Assembly: GCA_025738555.1 (NCBI GenBank)
Contig: JAOVFP010000006.1
Span: 1,488,001 to 1,552,000 of the forward strand
Origin: Cyathus striatus
Taxonomy: Eukaryota; Basidiomycota; Agaricomycetes; Agaricales; Nidulariaceae
Length of the DNA: 64,000 nt
Reading direction: 5' to 3'
The stretch's first letter is position 1. Each line of letters starts with the position of its first letter. The translations under genes were made by a program, and so were the position numbers. This document shows, piece after piece, positions 32,403 through 42,567 of this stretch. Under the pieces are notes generated by a model that made no database searches, had not been told where the DNA came from, and was given only the letters and a program-made list of their open reading frames with translations.

Positions 32403-33112
32403 TCAGGTTTCTATGGACTTCATCACAGATTTACCTAAATCCAGGGGATTTGATGCTATCATGGTTGTGGTCAACCATGGGTCTACTAAAGGGGTAATTT
32501 TCGAACCTTGCATCATGAAGGGACTTAATGTGGAACGAACAGCAACCCTGATCTGAAAAACACTCTACAGAAGATACAGTCTCCCCAACACAATCATTTC
32601 TGATTGAGATACAAGATTTGTAGCAGAAGTATTTCAAGCAATACTTCACTTTCACAAGATTAAATGAAGTCAGAGACATGGTGTGGCTTGATACAAAAAA
32701 CTTGTCCATTTCTTACCCTTCTAGGAAAATGGCACTAAGACACGAAGGACCCTTCAAGATCATTGAGAAACTGGCACCTTATACATACAAATTAGAACTC
32801 CCAGAACAATGGACTATCCACTCTGTTTTCAACACAGTTCTTCTCATGCCATACATCAAAACCTCTGTCCATGGGAAAAACTTCTTAGAACCACCCCCAG
32901 ACCTTATTGAAGCCAAACCAGAGTGGGAGATCAAAACAATTGTTAGTCACAAGATGCCAAAGAAATGGAAAAATCAATGTACAGAACTAGTTATGCGATA
33001 TAGAATACAGTGGAAAGGATACTCTTCCACAAAAGATGAGTGGGTACATGAAGAATACTTGAGCAACATCCAAGAATTACTAGAAGACTATAAGAAGGCT
33101 GGATTAAACTGA
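32403..33112 (+). pseudogene. Gypsy D integrase core, C-terminus and chromodomain
   Basis: Integrase resumes after the KDZ element: [20 protein letters not shown] (catalytic Asp), then NTIISD-stop-DTRF with TGA at 32605 where Arg is conserved. Coding is then broken, with the H.Q.DGQ/E part missing, and resumes in frame from 32678: WLDTKNLSISYPSRKMALRH, GPFKIIEKLAPYTYKLELPE. The chromodomain (YRIQWKGYSSTKDEWVHEEY, about 32997-33060) ends with EDYKKAGLN and a stop. Chromodomains steer integration to modified chromatin. Confidence 0.9.
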
Positions 33113-33170
33113 AACAATAGTTTACCACAAACTACCAATAATTAACCAGTCATATCCTTCACACTTTCAA

Positions 33171-34212
33171 ATGTCTTCCAACAACAACTCTTCTTCCACT
33201 GGATCCCTTCCTTCCACCTCCAACCCTCACTCGATCATTATCCATTCCACTGAACCCCTTATTCTTCCCACTGTTATCTCAAATATCAATGCCTGTCACA
33301 ATAACTATGTATGACCCTTCGAACTAGTCGAACTGGTCAATGAATACTGTAATACCCTCTCCAACATACCTGATGAACAGATTTCTGCCACTCAACACTT
33401 TCTTGCAGATCTCTCCAATGGAAATGCTCTAGTAGGGCTTTTCGACTCCTTTAGAGAGTCTTTCAAAGCAGAGAGGGCTAGTAGGAGAGCACAGTTCCTT
33501 GCTATTCAAAGCATGTTTGATGCAGGTCTGCATCACTTCACTGAAGTAGCGCAAGTCATGGAAACATCTGGTATCAAAGACTCCTCTTCACTTCCTTCTT
33601 TAGCACTAATTCTCCAAAGTGACACCACTCAAACTACAGGAGATGAGGGAACCGAGAATAGTAAGCCAGACCAGGGGCTTGGAATCAGCCCTATTGGAGG
33701 CTGTTACTACCTCCATCCAAAATCTCGATCTCTCCATGAACACACTACTGCCGAACAGTACTATGACATCTGACATAGACATCCTGTCAAGACCAGCAAC
33801 CCCTTGGCACCCTATCTCACTACTGCCAATGACACTCTACCCATCAAGTGCTCTCCTGACCCGGGAACCATCTCCGAACCTATCATCCAGGAACATATCC
33901 TCCCTCTGAATAACCAACACTGTTACATCTGCCATAGCCCCGACCATGCTAAGAAGGACTGCCCACAATATACGTGCACATGATGTTTTCGTAACGCCCC
34001 CAAGCACACTACTCCCCAGTGCAAGAAGCACTTCACCCCAAGACATCCCTATGGTGCACCCTCCTGATGACCCCTCACCACCTTATTCTCCACTGAGGAG
34101 GAGTGCTTGGAGGAGGGTTCCTCCTCTGACCCTCCCTCCTGCAGAAGAAATGGCTGCACTACACACAGCCAGGGGAACTGCTATACTGAATGAACCAACA
34201 GATGGATGGTGA
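33171..34212 (+). pseudogene. Extra gypsy D ORF with CCHC zinc knuckle, downstream of pol
   Basis: Starts ATG at 33171 (MSSNNNSSSTGS), with TGA at about 33314 in YV-stop-PFELVELVNEYC. It goes on with FLADLSNGNALVGLFDSFRE and FDAGLHHFTEVAQVME, then shifts frame and shows CYICHSPDHAKKDC (about 33920-33961), a C-x2-C-x4-H-x4-C knuckle followed by a second Cys/His cluster. Most gypsy elements end at integrase; here about 1.3 kb separates the chromodomain from the 3' LTR. The same ORF start is present in the fragment at 8690-8815, so it belongs to the family. Confidence 0.7.
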
Positions 34213-34436
34213 AGAATGTGAGGGGCTTCAGATCTCAGAGGGAGGAGCAGGCAGAGAGGGAGAGGGGCAGGGCAACCAACAATGAGAAATTTTACCACTG
34301 TGGGATCCGACCCAATGGAAAGTCAGGAGAACAGGCCTGGGAGGATCAGGATGACTATGATGTGATCAGAGACTTCTACCTGGGCAATTGATGTTAGTGA
34401 AGTTAAGGTGACCTTCATCCTTTAAATTGGGGGTAA

Positions 34437-34899
34437 TGTTATGATTTTCTTTCTTTCATCTATTTACATATGTTTTCTTTACATTTCATTGGCTTGTTTG
34501 GTATCATCTTTGATACCAAACACATAACTTCTTAGTTTATATGGTCTTGACTCATTTTGAATCATTCTACCATACTTAGTTTACATTTCTTTCTTCTTAC
34601 TGCACCACAGTAATGCATAGTTGATATGCAGTATTACTATTCTTAAAGGTACTTATTATTAGTATGAATTACTTGTATTTAAATAGTAGGAACTTGGGCT
34701 GTAGAGCTCAAGCTTCAGCTTAAATTGAACTAGCTTTACTTTGATTCATTCACTTTGCTTGAACTTAAGTCCAAACAACTTAAGAAGCTTGTGAATAGAG
34801 ACTTGATTTCAATACTGATCTACTTGTTCTTTGAACTTGTAAATCATGTGACTATCGGACTTGTACGATAAACGTCCAAAACAGAACTTTATCATAACA
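34437..34899 (+). repeat. Gypsy D 3' LTR
   Basis: 463 bp, preceded by the purine tract AAATTGGGGGTAA. It differs from the 5' LTR at about fifteen sites, mostly C/T or G/A transitions. Confidence 0.95.
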
Positions 34900-34904
34900 G
34901 TAAT

Positions 34905-35448
34905 AATCAGTACCCTCCACTCAACCATGCATGATCTTAAGTTGTTATGTACCATACCACTCAGAGGGATAATAGGAAGGCACTGGGTTTAGTGCAGAGG
35001 GAGCTAGTTGTAGTATCACATAAGCTTGAGGTCAGAAGCAGAGAACTCAAAAAGTGTAGAGGTGAACCTTGGCTTCAGCTTATGTGCTGTGCCCCTTGTG
35101 ATTCTCAGTGGTTTGTATTTCAAGGTCAAGGTAGGAACAAGGTCGAGGTAGGAGCAAGGTCAAGTGTGGAACACAGAAAGATCGGAACAGAGGAAGGTCA
35201 GAATAGGGACCCAGAACTAAGGATGAAACCTTAGAGACAAGAGGACGGAGTATAGTGGTATATTCATAATCATAGTTGATACAAAAACTAAAGTTACTTT
35301 ACAAAAACTAGATCTTAAATACTAAGTAAACTATGGAGTAGTTTACTTTGAGTGAAGTATAAGGGTATAGTCAGGGATAGGTAAATGTGGAGTCAGCCAC
35401 CATAGAGGAGTAGTGGCTGAAGAATGGAAGGAAAGGCTACATACAATA
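34905..35448. other. Old repeat fragment, no gene
   Basis: About 35055-35135 is a diverged match to 5930-6005. The remainder shows tandem AAGGTCGAGGTAGGA-type words but no supported gene. Confidence 0.35.
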
Positions 35449-36128
35449 CTGGATCATTTCGACCGATTGTTCGGTCACGCGTCACACGACGTCTAGAAAC
35501 AGAACAATTTTGACAAATGTCACGCATCCCGAGGAGCACCGAACAAAGGTTCAGTGAAACAAAAAAGGCCAAAATTAGACACAAAAAATTGGTTTTTTCA
35601 TTATTAACTGTATGTACTGGATTTCTAATGTTCCTCCCAAGCTTCTGTAAAATACACAGTGTTTTAAAAAAATTTCCTCTCCCCCTGCCTAAGTTCTGGA
35701 GTTGTGTCAATTAGTAATGTATCAACGTTGAAGTCCAAAAAATGAGTCACGGCCAGTGGAGTTTTCGATGTGGTCCAATACCGCTGTCTTTAATCTAACT
35801 TTCGATGTTATATCTCATGTTGATTGGATAAAAATGACATACTGTACTTACCTCAAATTCTATAAACAAAGTGTTTGTTGCGTGTATTCTCTACTATTAC
35901 TAAATAAATGCTACTCATTGTTACAGTATTGGTATTGGTACTTATTGTTTGTCAATTGTAGAAATACTTACTTCAAGTAAGTATTAGTAGCAAGTCCCAT
36001 AGTTCGCTCTTAAAGGGTACGAACAAATTTGAATGATGTCACGCACTAAAATAGGCCACGAACAGAACAATGAACTGAAAATTTCGGTCACACAAAATGT
36101 CAGTGAACAATCGGTCGAAATGATCCAG
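35449..36128. mobile_element. TA-flanked inverted-repeat element (Tc1/mariner-type MITE)
   Basis: Terminal repeats CTGGATCATTTCGACCGATT at the left and, inverted, at the right (24 bp alike), flanked by TA dinucleotides (35447-35448 and 36129-36130). 680 bp, with no transposase frame. Inner copies of the motif GGTCACGCGTCACAC / CGGTCACACAAAATG lie next to each end. Confidence 0.75.
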
Positions 36129-36130
36129 TA

Positions 36131-37190
36131 TAGTGAAACAGATAGGAGTTGAAATAGAGGAGTAATACAAAGTAATGACATAGTGAAAGAGCATGAGTGA
36201 GTAATTGATAAATCATGACAACATATCTGATAATTGGTCAGAAATGCAGCCAATGTGGAAGTGCGGGAAGTGCGGGAATGTCAGGATAGTGCGGAATAGC
36301 GGATTCCAGACATGGATGTAACATAAGTGTACAAAACCAGTTGTAACATGCCACAAACCCATGTTTTCCACTGCAGACTTGGCACCACCTTCCAATCTGG
36401 ACTTGGCTGACCCAAAAATCAACTACTTACATTATAATAAGCAGCGAAATTTAACTAATTCATATCTATGTGATCACTTAACCAATCAATATATCATTAA
36501 CTGCAGCTATAATTGGTTTATATTGTTGAAATAAGTTGAAATAAAAAGGGGACCTTACTAATTCATCTAAATCCTTTTATATACCTTATTCTGGCTTATT
36601 TCTCTTTCATTGGACTTATATCAACTTGTGTTGAAGTAATTGTGCTAATTTTGCAGATGTGGATGTTGCTGATGAGCTATGTCTAATTTGAGACAATTGT
36701 TGCTGCCAATTAGTTTGTTACTACATTAAGTTTTCATCTCCAAATAAATATTAGCATAATGGCACCCCCAAAGGTGGAATATGTGTATGAAATTTTATGC
36801 TCATTGAGCAGCACATTGTGGCATAAAAAATATAATAATAAAATGTGCGCAAGAATGTGTGTCTGCATGACAGGCCTTCCATCATATTTTGTTGATCCTT
36901 GTCACACTGTCTCTGCCAAATCGTCTCTGACGGGTGAGTAACACCTGTGACTGAACTGTTTCAAGGAGTGAATTTTGCCTGAAAACCATCCCCTCCTTTA
37001 ATCTATGTCATATTTACATAGCTACTTATAGAACCACCACAAAACTTGGTATAATTAATCCCAATATACCTTTTATCATGAATATCCACTTAGATTTAAC
37101 AGAAACACTTTAGGTGAAGCTATACATGCTGATTTCAATTAGGTGTACCAAGGAGCAGACCAATACTGTATGTGTAATGTGTCGCATTTG
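36131..37190. other. Intergenic AT-rich stretch, no gene seen
   Basis: No intron-compatible gene, RNA or repeat was recognised. A 60-codon frame at 36759 has no supporting features. Confidence 0.3.
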
Positions 37191-37195
37191 GTCTC

Positions 37196-37507
37196 TGTAA
37201 TGCTAGCATGACCTAAGTAACGGTATTGTCACACGAGAGAGAAGAGAGAAGCTTAGTGAGAGCAATAGACTGGTTAAAGTGCTATCATCATTAAAATCTG
37301 GAGAGAGAAGTACAGGACTACCTAGGGGTTTATATACCTGTAGACTAGTGAGGCTGTACACTACTGGAACATCTATCTACTATTCCAGGAATAAGAATGA
37401 GTGAGACAGCACGGTATAAGTATATAGAGGGAAGATGTATATGGCGGTAAAGTCATGTGAGATTGGACTTTACACATCTGTAACTAGTCAGTCACAGAAC
37501 CGCTACA
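37196..37507 (-). repeat. Element E 3' LTR
   Basis: 312 bp, minus sense TGTAGCGG...TAGCATTACA, with TATATAAACCCC as TATA box. It differs from the 5' LTR at eleven positions, each of which is A or T here and G or C there. Confidence 0.95.
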
Positions 37508-37541
37508 TACGCCCTCCTCATCGGTTAGAATAACAGATGAA

Positions 37542-40500
37542 TTATAGAACAAGGGGATGGGGTCGTCTGTTCCCTTTCTTATTGCCACGGACTGGATGTG
37601 AGTCGTAGCGGGGCTTCTTGTGTGGTTGAGAACCGTCGTCAGTATTATGCTGCATCCTGTAGAAGCATTGTTCTATGATACTGAGTCGTTCTTTGTCAAG
37701 TGTACTGTCGGGTAAGATAAGCCATAGGTTACTCAATTGATCGTAAATGCAGGGGTCAGTTTTCTTATGTGCATCTTGTATTCTGATGCCACTGGGTCCA
37801 CTTGCGGCTGGTGATGGCAACACCCATCAGTTATAGTCTGGGTCAAATGTAATGAATTTGCTTCCAGATTCTAGATGAGAGTTGAAGATGGTCACGAAGT
37901 CTTGGTAACCAAGAGGTATTGGTCCCCAGTGTTTTCGATGGATGAGAGAGTCAAATTTGAGATATGATATGACGGCATAGGGGTCTACTGAGAAGATGTT
38001 GCCGTTGCCATCTTTTATGAACCAGATATCAAAGTTTGTATTGTCGAGAAAGCTTTGTACTCCTGAGTCGGTGAATTTCGGTTGGGCCGAAGAGATCCTG
38101 AGTTCCTCATTGTGTATGTACGACACACTAAAGGAGACAGGAGCGGGGTTGGGAGTGTTGGAACTGGAGGGGGGTCTAGGTGCAACATGATTGTGTGTCG
38201 GATTTGTTGTAGCATTATCTACTGGGTTTGTTAGGGAGGTTATTTTCGGAATGTGGGGTAGCGAGTGTATGATTTCGTGAGTGGGAGTAGTTGTGCCTGC
38301 AGTGGTGTTAGCGCCGTTGCTTGATTCAGGCGCTTGTCATTCAGCTGCAGTAGAACTCGTGTTCTCAAGTTTAGAAGCTAGTAGAATTATAGCTTTTAGG
38401 TGAGTGTATAGTCTATGTAGGAAGATTATGGGCACACCATCTTCCATAGGGATGTCATCATCCAGAGTTAAATTGTTTACTCCCTTATTGAGTGCGGAGG
38501 GAGTTTCTGAATGTACATCATTTTTTAGTGAGAGTGGGGAAGATGAGTGGGCTTCGGTATTGTCAGTCATATCAGTATTTTGGTCTTGACCAAATGGGTT
38601 ATAGTAGGACTTCGATGTGTAAGAATAGGGTGAAGGGTCTGATGAAGGGGATTGGTCAGATATATATATGTGTCCTAAAGAAATTTGAGCCTCATCTGGA
38701 ATTACTCCAGTGCTGGGTGGCAATTCTGAGATATTGTCGATCCCTAGTTTGTCAAAGTATTCTTGTAGAGCATTTAGGTGATCTATTTTGTCATAGGGGA
38801 GCCAGGAGGAGTCCCCAGCTTTCCATTGTATTAGAAATCATGCCTCTTTCTTTGATCCAGAGTGATCTTTAATTATGTCAACGGCCCACTCGGGCTCATG
38901 ATCCGCGTCATCGAGATTCCAGATTTGGTTGTCGAGGTGTCCAGGGAAAAGCTGGTCATTGTTTGGCATGTGTACACATAGGACTGAGGAATGGAATACA
39001 TCGTGTATTCCTCTCTTCTTCATTGTCACTGGTAAGTCTAACTAGTATGAATTGTTCTCAAAGTCCTTTAATACTTTGTAGGGGCCTATGAATTTGGGTA
39101 CAAACTTCCTGGCTAATCCTTTAGGTATTGTGATGTGTTCTGTGGAGACATATACCATGTCTTTGGTAGTGATAGGTGACCACTGTCTTTTTCTATTGGC
39201 TGTTCTGACTTGTTTTAGTCTGTGGAATAGAATGCTGTCATGGGCCGACATTATCGTATTTTTAAGACGTTGCACAAATGTTCTTACACCAACATGTTCG
39301 GATTTATCTTGTGTTTCCCAAATGAACAATCTCAGCATTCATCCCATATTCAGGAAGAATGGAGCATATCCAGTTGTTTCTGAACAAGCTGAGTTTATTG
39401 CGAACTCTACTGCTGGTAGTCTACTAACCCAGTCCTTCTGTTTAGTTGATATAGACATCCTAATCATTGTGGTGATTGTTTTGTTCGTGTGTTCAGTTGC
39501 ACCGTCAGACTGTGGGTGGTAGGCACTCGACATTCTTAGTTTCGTGCCTATTAGTTCGTGCAGTGTTTTCCAGAATATGCTCATGAAGAGTATGTCGTTG
39601 TCACGAACAATATTCTTCGGTAAGTCGTGGTGTTTATAGACTTCTGCAAATATTAATTCCGCAATTTCTTTTGCTTTGTAGTTTGTGCGGCTTGGTACCA
39701 GGTGTACTATACCTGTCAATAGGTCTATGATTACCATGATTTCATCATACATGCCTTCTCTGTCTTTGGATGGAGGCAGTGGTCCGACAAAGTCGATGCC
39801 TATCAATTCCCATGGCTTTGTAAGTATTTCTAGTGGGTTTAATAGGCCTAGTGGTTTCTGGTGGTTTGGTTTGCTCCGCCTGCACATCATACAGGTGTCA
39901 CAGTATGCTTGTGTCCTTGACTATATCTTTCCACCATACATAGTCTCTAAGGTATGTTATTGTTTTTCTAGCACCTAAGTGTGCTAATATTGAATGTGCT
40001 TCTGCTATTACTAGTTCCCTGGCACTTCTGCCATTGCTTAGTATGATCTTAGGTATGCATAATACTTTTCTGTCTTTCAACTTAAGGAATACTAATTGTT
40101 TATTAGGTATTGTACTAGTGACTTCGAAGTTTTTGTACCCTTTGGGGTTTTCTAATATATCTGTGTAGGACTTGTCTTCTTGATATTGTCCTTTAAGTAA
40201 GTTGAGTAAATTTGCACCCTCCATTCCTTCACTAATTGCATCTAATAGCGTAGGTGCTGTGGAGAGGAAAACATCATCGTTTGGTTCGTAATTGGCAAGT
40301 TCGAGTGTGTCAGAATTGCGTGGTGGTGGGATTCGTTTGGTTGGTTCATTCTTGGTATGTTGTATCACAGGTTCAGTGTCTTCTGTGGTACTCATACCCT
40401 CCCGTCGTTCTGTAGGTCCTTTAAGAATGATGTGACCTTTCATGTGTTTGGCAAATTCTTTCAACGTTTCAGGTTGTCCTGTTTCCGTGGGTTCCGGTTG

Positions 40501-41660
40501 TTTTCGTGGGTGTCTGGCATGTGTAGCTGCGCCCTCCAAATCAATGGTGAGGGGCATTATTATTAATGTCAATTCCAGTATATTGTTATTAATGATATCA
40601 TGGTATGTGTATTCGCTCCGGGCATGTACTATGCCAGGAGCATTATTGGAGTATATGTGTGACAGTGCATCAGAAACGACATTATCTGTGCTGGGTACGT
40701 ATATTATTTCAAAGTCGAATTCACCGACTTTCTCTATCCATCGTGTCTGATGCGGGGATAATTCTTTCTGGTGTAGGAAATGTACGAGGGGTTTGTGGTC
40801 GGTGTACCACCTAAAGTGTATACCCTGTAGCAGGTCCCAGTATTGCAGCATTGTTTCTAGTCTGGCAAGAAATTCAATTTCGTGTACCGGGTACTTCTGT
40901 TGGGCAACATTTAATTTTGCAGAGTAGAATGCGGCTACTTTAGCCATTTGCCAGTCCTCACCTTGAGAGATTACACCGCCGATTCCCAAGAGGCAACCGT
41001 CAGTAATGATATTTACCAGCAGTGCGTCTTTGCCATATACGAGGGGTATACGGTGGTGCTCATGGTGTATCATGGCAAGGTTCTGGATATCTTGGAATGC
41101 ACGTTGGTGTGTATATTCCCATCTAAAGGGTACCTGGTCGCTTGTTAATTCATGTAATATGCCCATAGAGATACAGATGTGATCTATATCATCTGCTAGA
41201 TATCCTGCTGCGCCTAGGAAACCTCAGAGGAGGTCCCGGTTTGTAGGTGGTTTCCATCGTGCAAGGGCATCAACCTTGTCGGGGTCCATTCGGATGCCTT
41301 CATCATTGATGATGCGGCCGAGGATCCAGAGTTCAGGTTGTAAGAATTTTAGTTTCTTTTCACTTAAATAGAACTGATTATTTCTTAGGATGTCAATTAC
41401 AATTTTTACATGTTCTATATGTTCTGAAAGTGTATTGGAATAGATTATAATATCATCCAGGTACATGTCCATGAAATGGCCAATGTAGGGGGAGAATAAA
41501 TTGTTCATGACAGATTGGAAGGTAGCTGCTGCATTGCAGTCCCTCTGCTGTATGACAAGACTGACCATTGTGCTGTTAGGAGTGTTCATAGCTGAATTGG
41601 GTACATCTTCTGGGTCTATACGAATTTGTTCATAGGCATCCTGCCCATCAACGATGGAGC
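37542..41660 (-). pseudogene. Element E pol: RT, RNase H, integrase, chromodomain, tail
   Basis: Minus-strand order: RT with MYLDDIIIYSNTL (about 41420-41460); LGRIINDEGIRMDPDKV; RNase H (ITDGCLLGIGGVISQG, AKLNVAQQKYPVHEIEFLA, YVPSTDNVVSDALSHI); integrase zinc finger (H..H then CDTCMMC, split by a one-base shift at about 39900); core (GIDFVGPLPPSKDREG, AYHPQSDGATEHTN); then a chromodomain-like end (FLIQWKAGDSSWLPYDKI, about 38780-38835) and a Ser/Thr-rich tail ending at 37542. TGA replaces conserved Arg at about 41680 (RR-VARAKY), 41227 (LLRGFLGA) and others. One TAG occurs near 39043. Confidence 0.92.
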
Positions 41661-42567
41661 AGTATTTTGCACGAGCTACTCATCTAAGGATGCCATTGAT
41701 TTCAGGTAACGGGGACGAGAGTTTGTGACTGTTCATGTTTCATTCTCGTAAGTTGACAACTGTTCGTAATCTTACCAGTTCGTCTGATTTACCAGGTTTC
41801 TTCAGGAGAAGCATGGGGACTGCATTACGTCCCGTTGTAGATTTCCATCATCCTGTTTTTACATAGACATCACACTTTTCATTCCAAAGTGGTCTCAAGC
41901 CTTCAGGACACTTGGAGGGGCGGAATGAGTACTGTTTGTGAGGATCCTTGAGAGGTATCCTATGGTTTATTTCATGAAGAGGAGGTAAGGGCATTTCAGA
42001 CACCTTTTTACAAAGTGGTAAGGAATATTCTAATAACTCTTGTCTAGCAGTATCTACTGTTTGTTGAAATATTGCTACTGCCTGTGACGATAATTTCGCC
42101 GTCTGTGGTCCTCATATTGGGAGTGCTTCTTCGCTCCCAACTGTGATACATGGTGGGTTAATACCAATTGACACTTTGTGCTGGAATAACCATGGGGTAC
42201 CAAGTATTAGATCGTAATTGGATAAATTAATAATATTGAAGTACCTTTGTTTTTTCATGGTCAAGTATTCAAAGCTGACCATGGTACCATGATTAGATTT
42301 TGTGTGAGAGCCCTGCACAGCTAATTGAATATTGATAGGGACCGTAAGTTCTATTGTGCTTACCTTGAGTTGGTCCACTAATTTTGTTGACATAAAATCT
42401 CCTAGTGAACCAGAGTCCACCAGTGCTTGTACTGGATGTTCGTTTATATGGACTGCAATGACGATTGGTTTAGGGATGTGGCGTGTAACGTCTTTGACAA
42501 CCGTCGTGTTTTGTTGGATTGTGGGGTATGTGCCATGCTCCACTTGTTGTCCATTTAATTCAACCAC
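41661..42567 (-). pseudogene. Element E protease and RT N-terminus
   Basis: Protease frame 42112-42567 (minus) with VQALVDSGSLGDFMS (catalytic DSG) and LILGTPWLFQHK. A linker, then the start of RT (KTG-stop-WKSTTGRNAVPM, LLLKKPGKSDELVRLRTVVN), with TGA codons where Arg is expected. Confidence 0.9.

Larger units (their letters stand above)
17003..34899 (+). mobile_element. Ty3/gypsy chromovirus 'gypsy D', full length with nested insertions
   Basis: Two 463-bp LTRs (17003-17465, 34437-34899) are flanked by GTAAT on both sides (16998-17002 and 34900-34904). The order is gag, protease, reverse transcriptase, RNase H, integrase with chromodomain, then an extra zinc-knuckle ORF and a polypurine tract. 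Four later insertion events interrupt it: LTR A8 with a MULE-like element inside, the 651-bp chimeric retroelement, LTR A9 and an 8.8-kb KDZ transposon. Removing those leaves about 7.2 kb. Coding regions carry many in-frame TGA codons and some frameshifts, so the copy is inactive. Confidence 0.95.

Noticed and set aside
17540..34212. TGA read as an amino acid (recoded stop) in gypsy coding regions
   Set aside because: TGA codons stand where relatives have Arg, not one fixed Trp or Sec position, and the host genes nearby use TGA as a normal stop. CpG decay explains them.
36759..36941. 60-codon frame as a small gene
   Set aside because: No domain, splice or signal features, and a typical chance length in AT-rich DNA.
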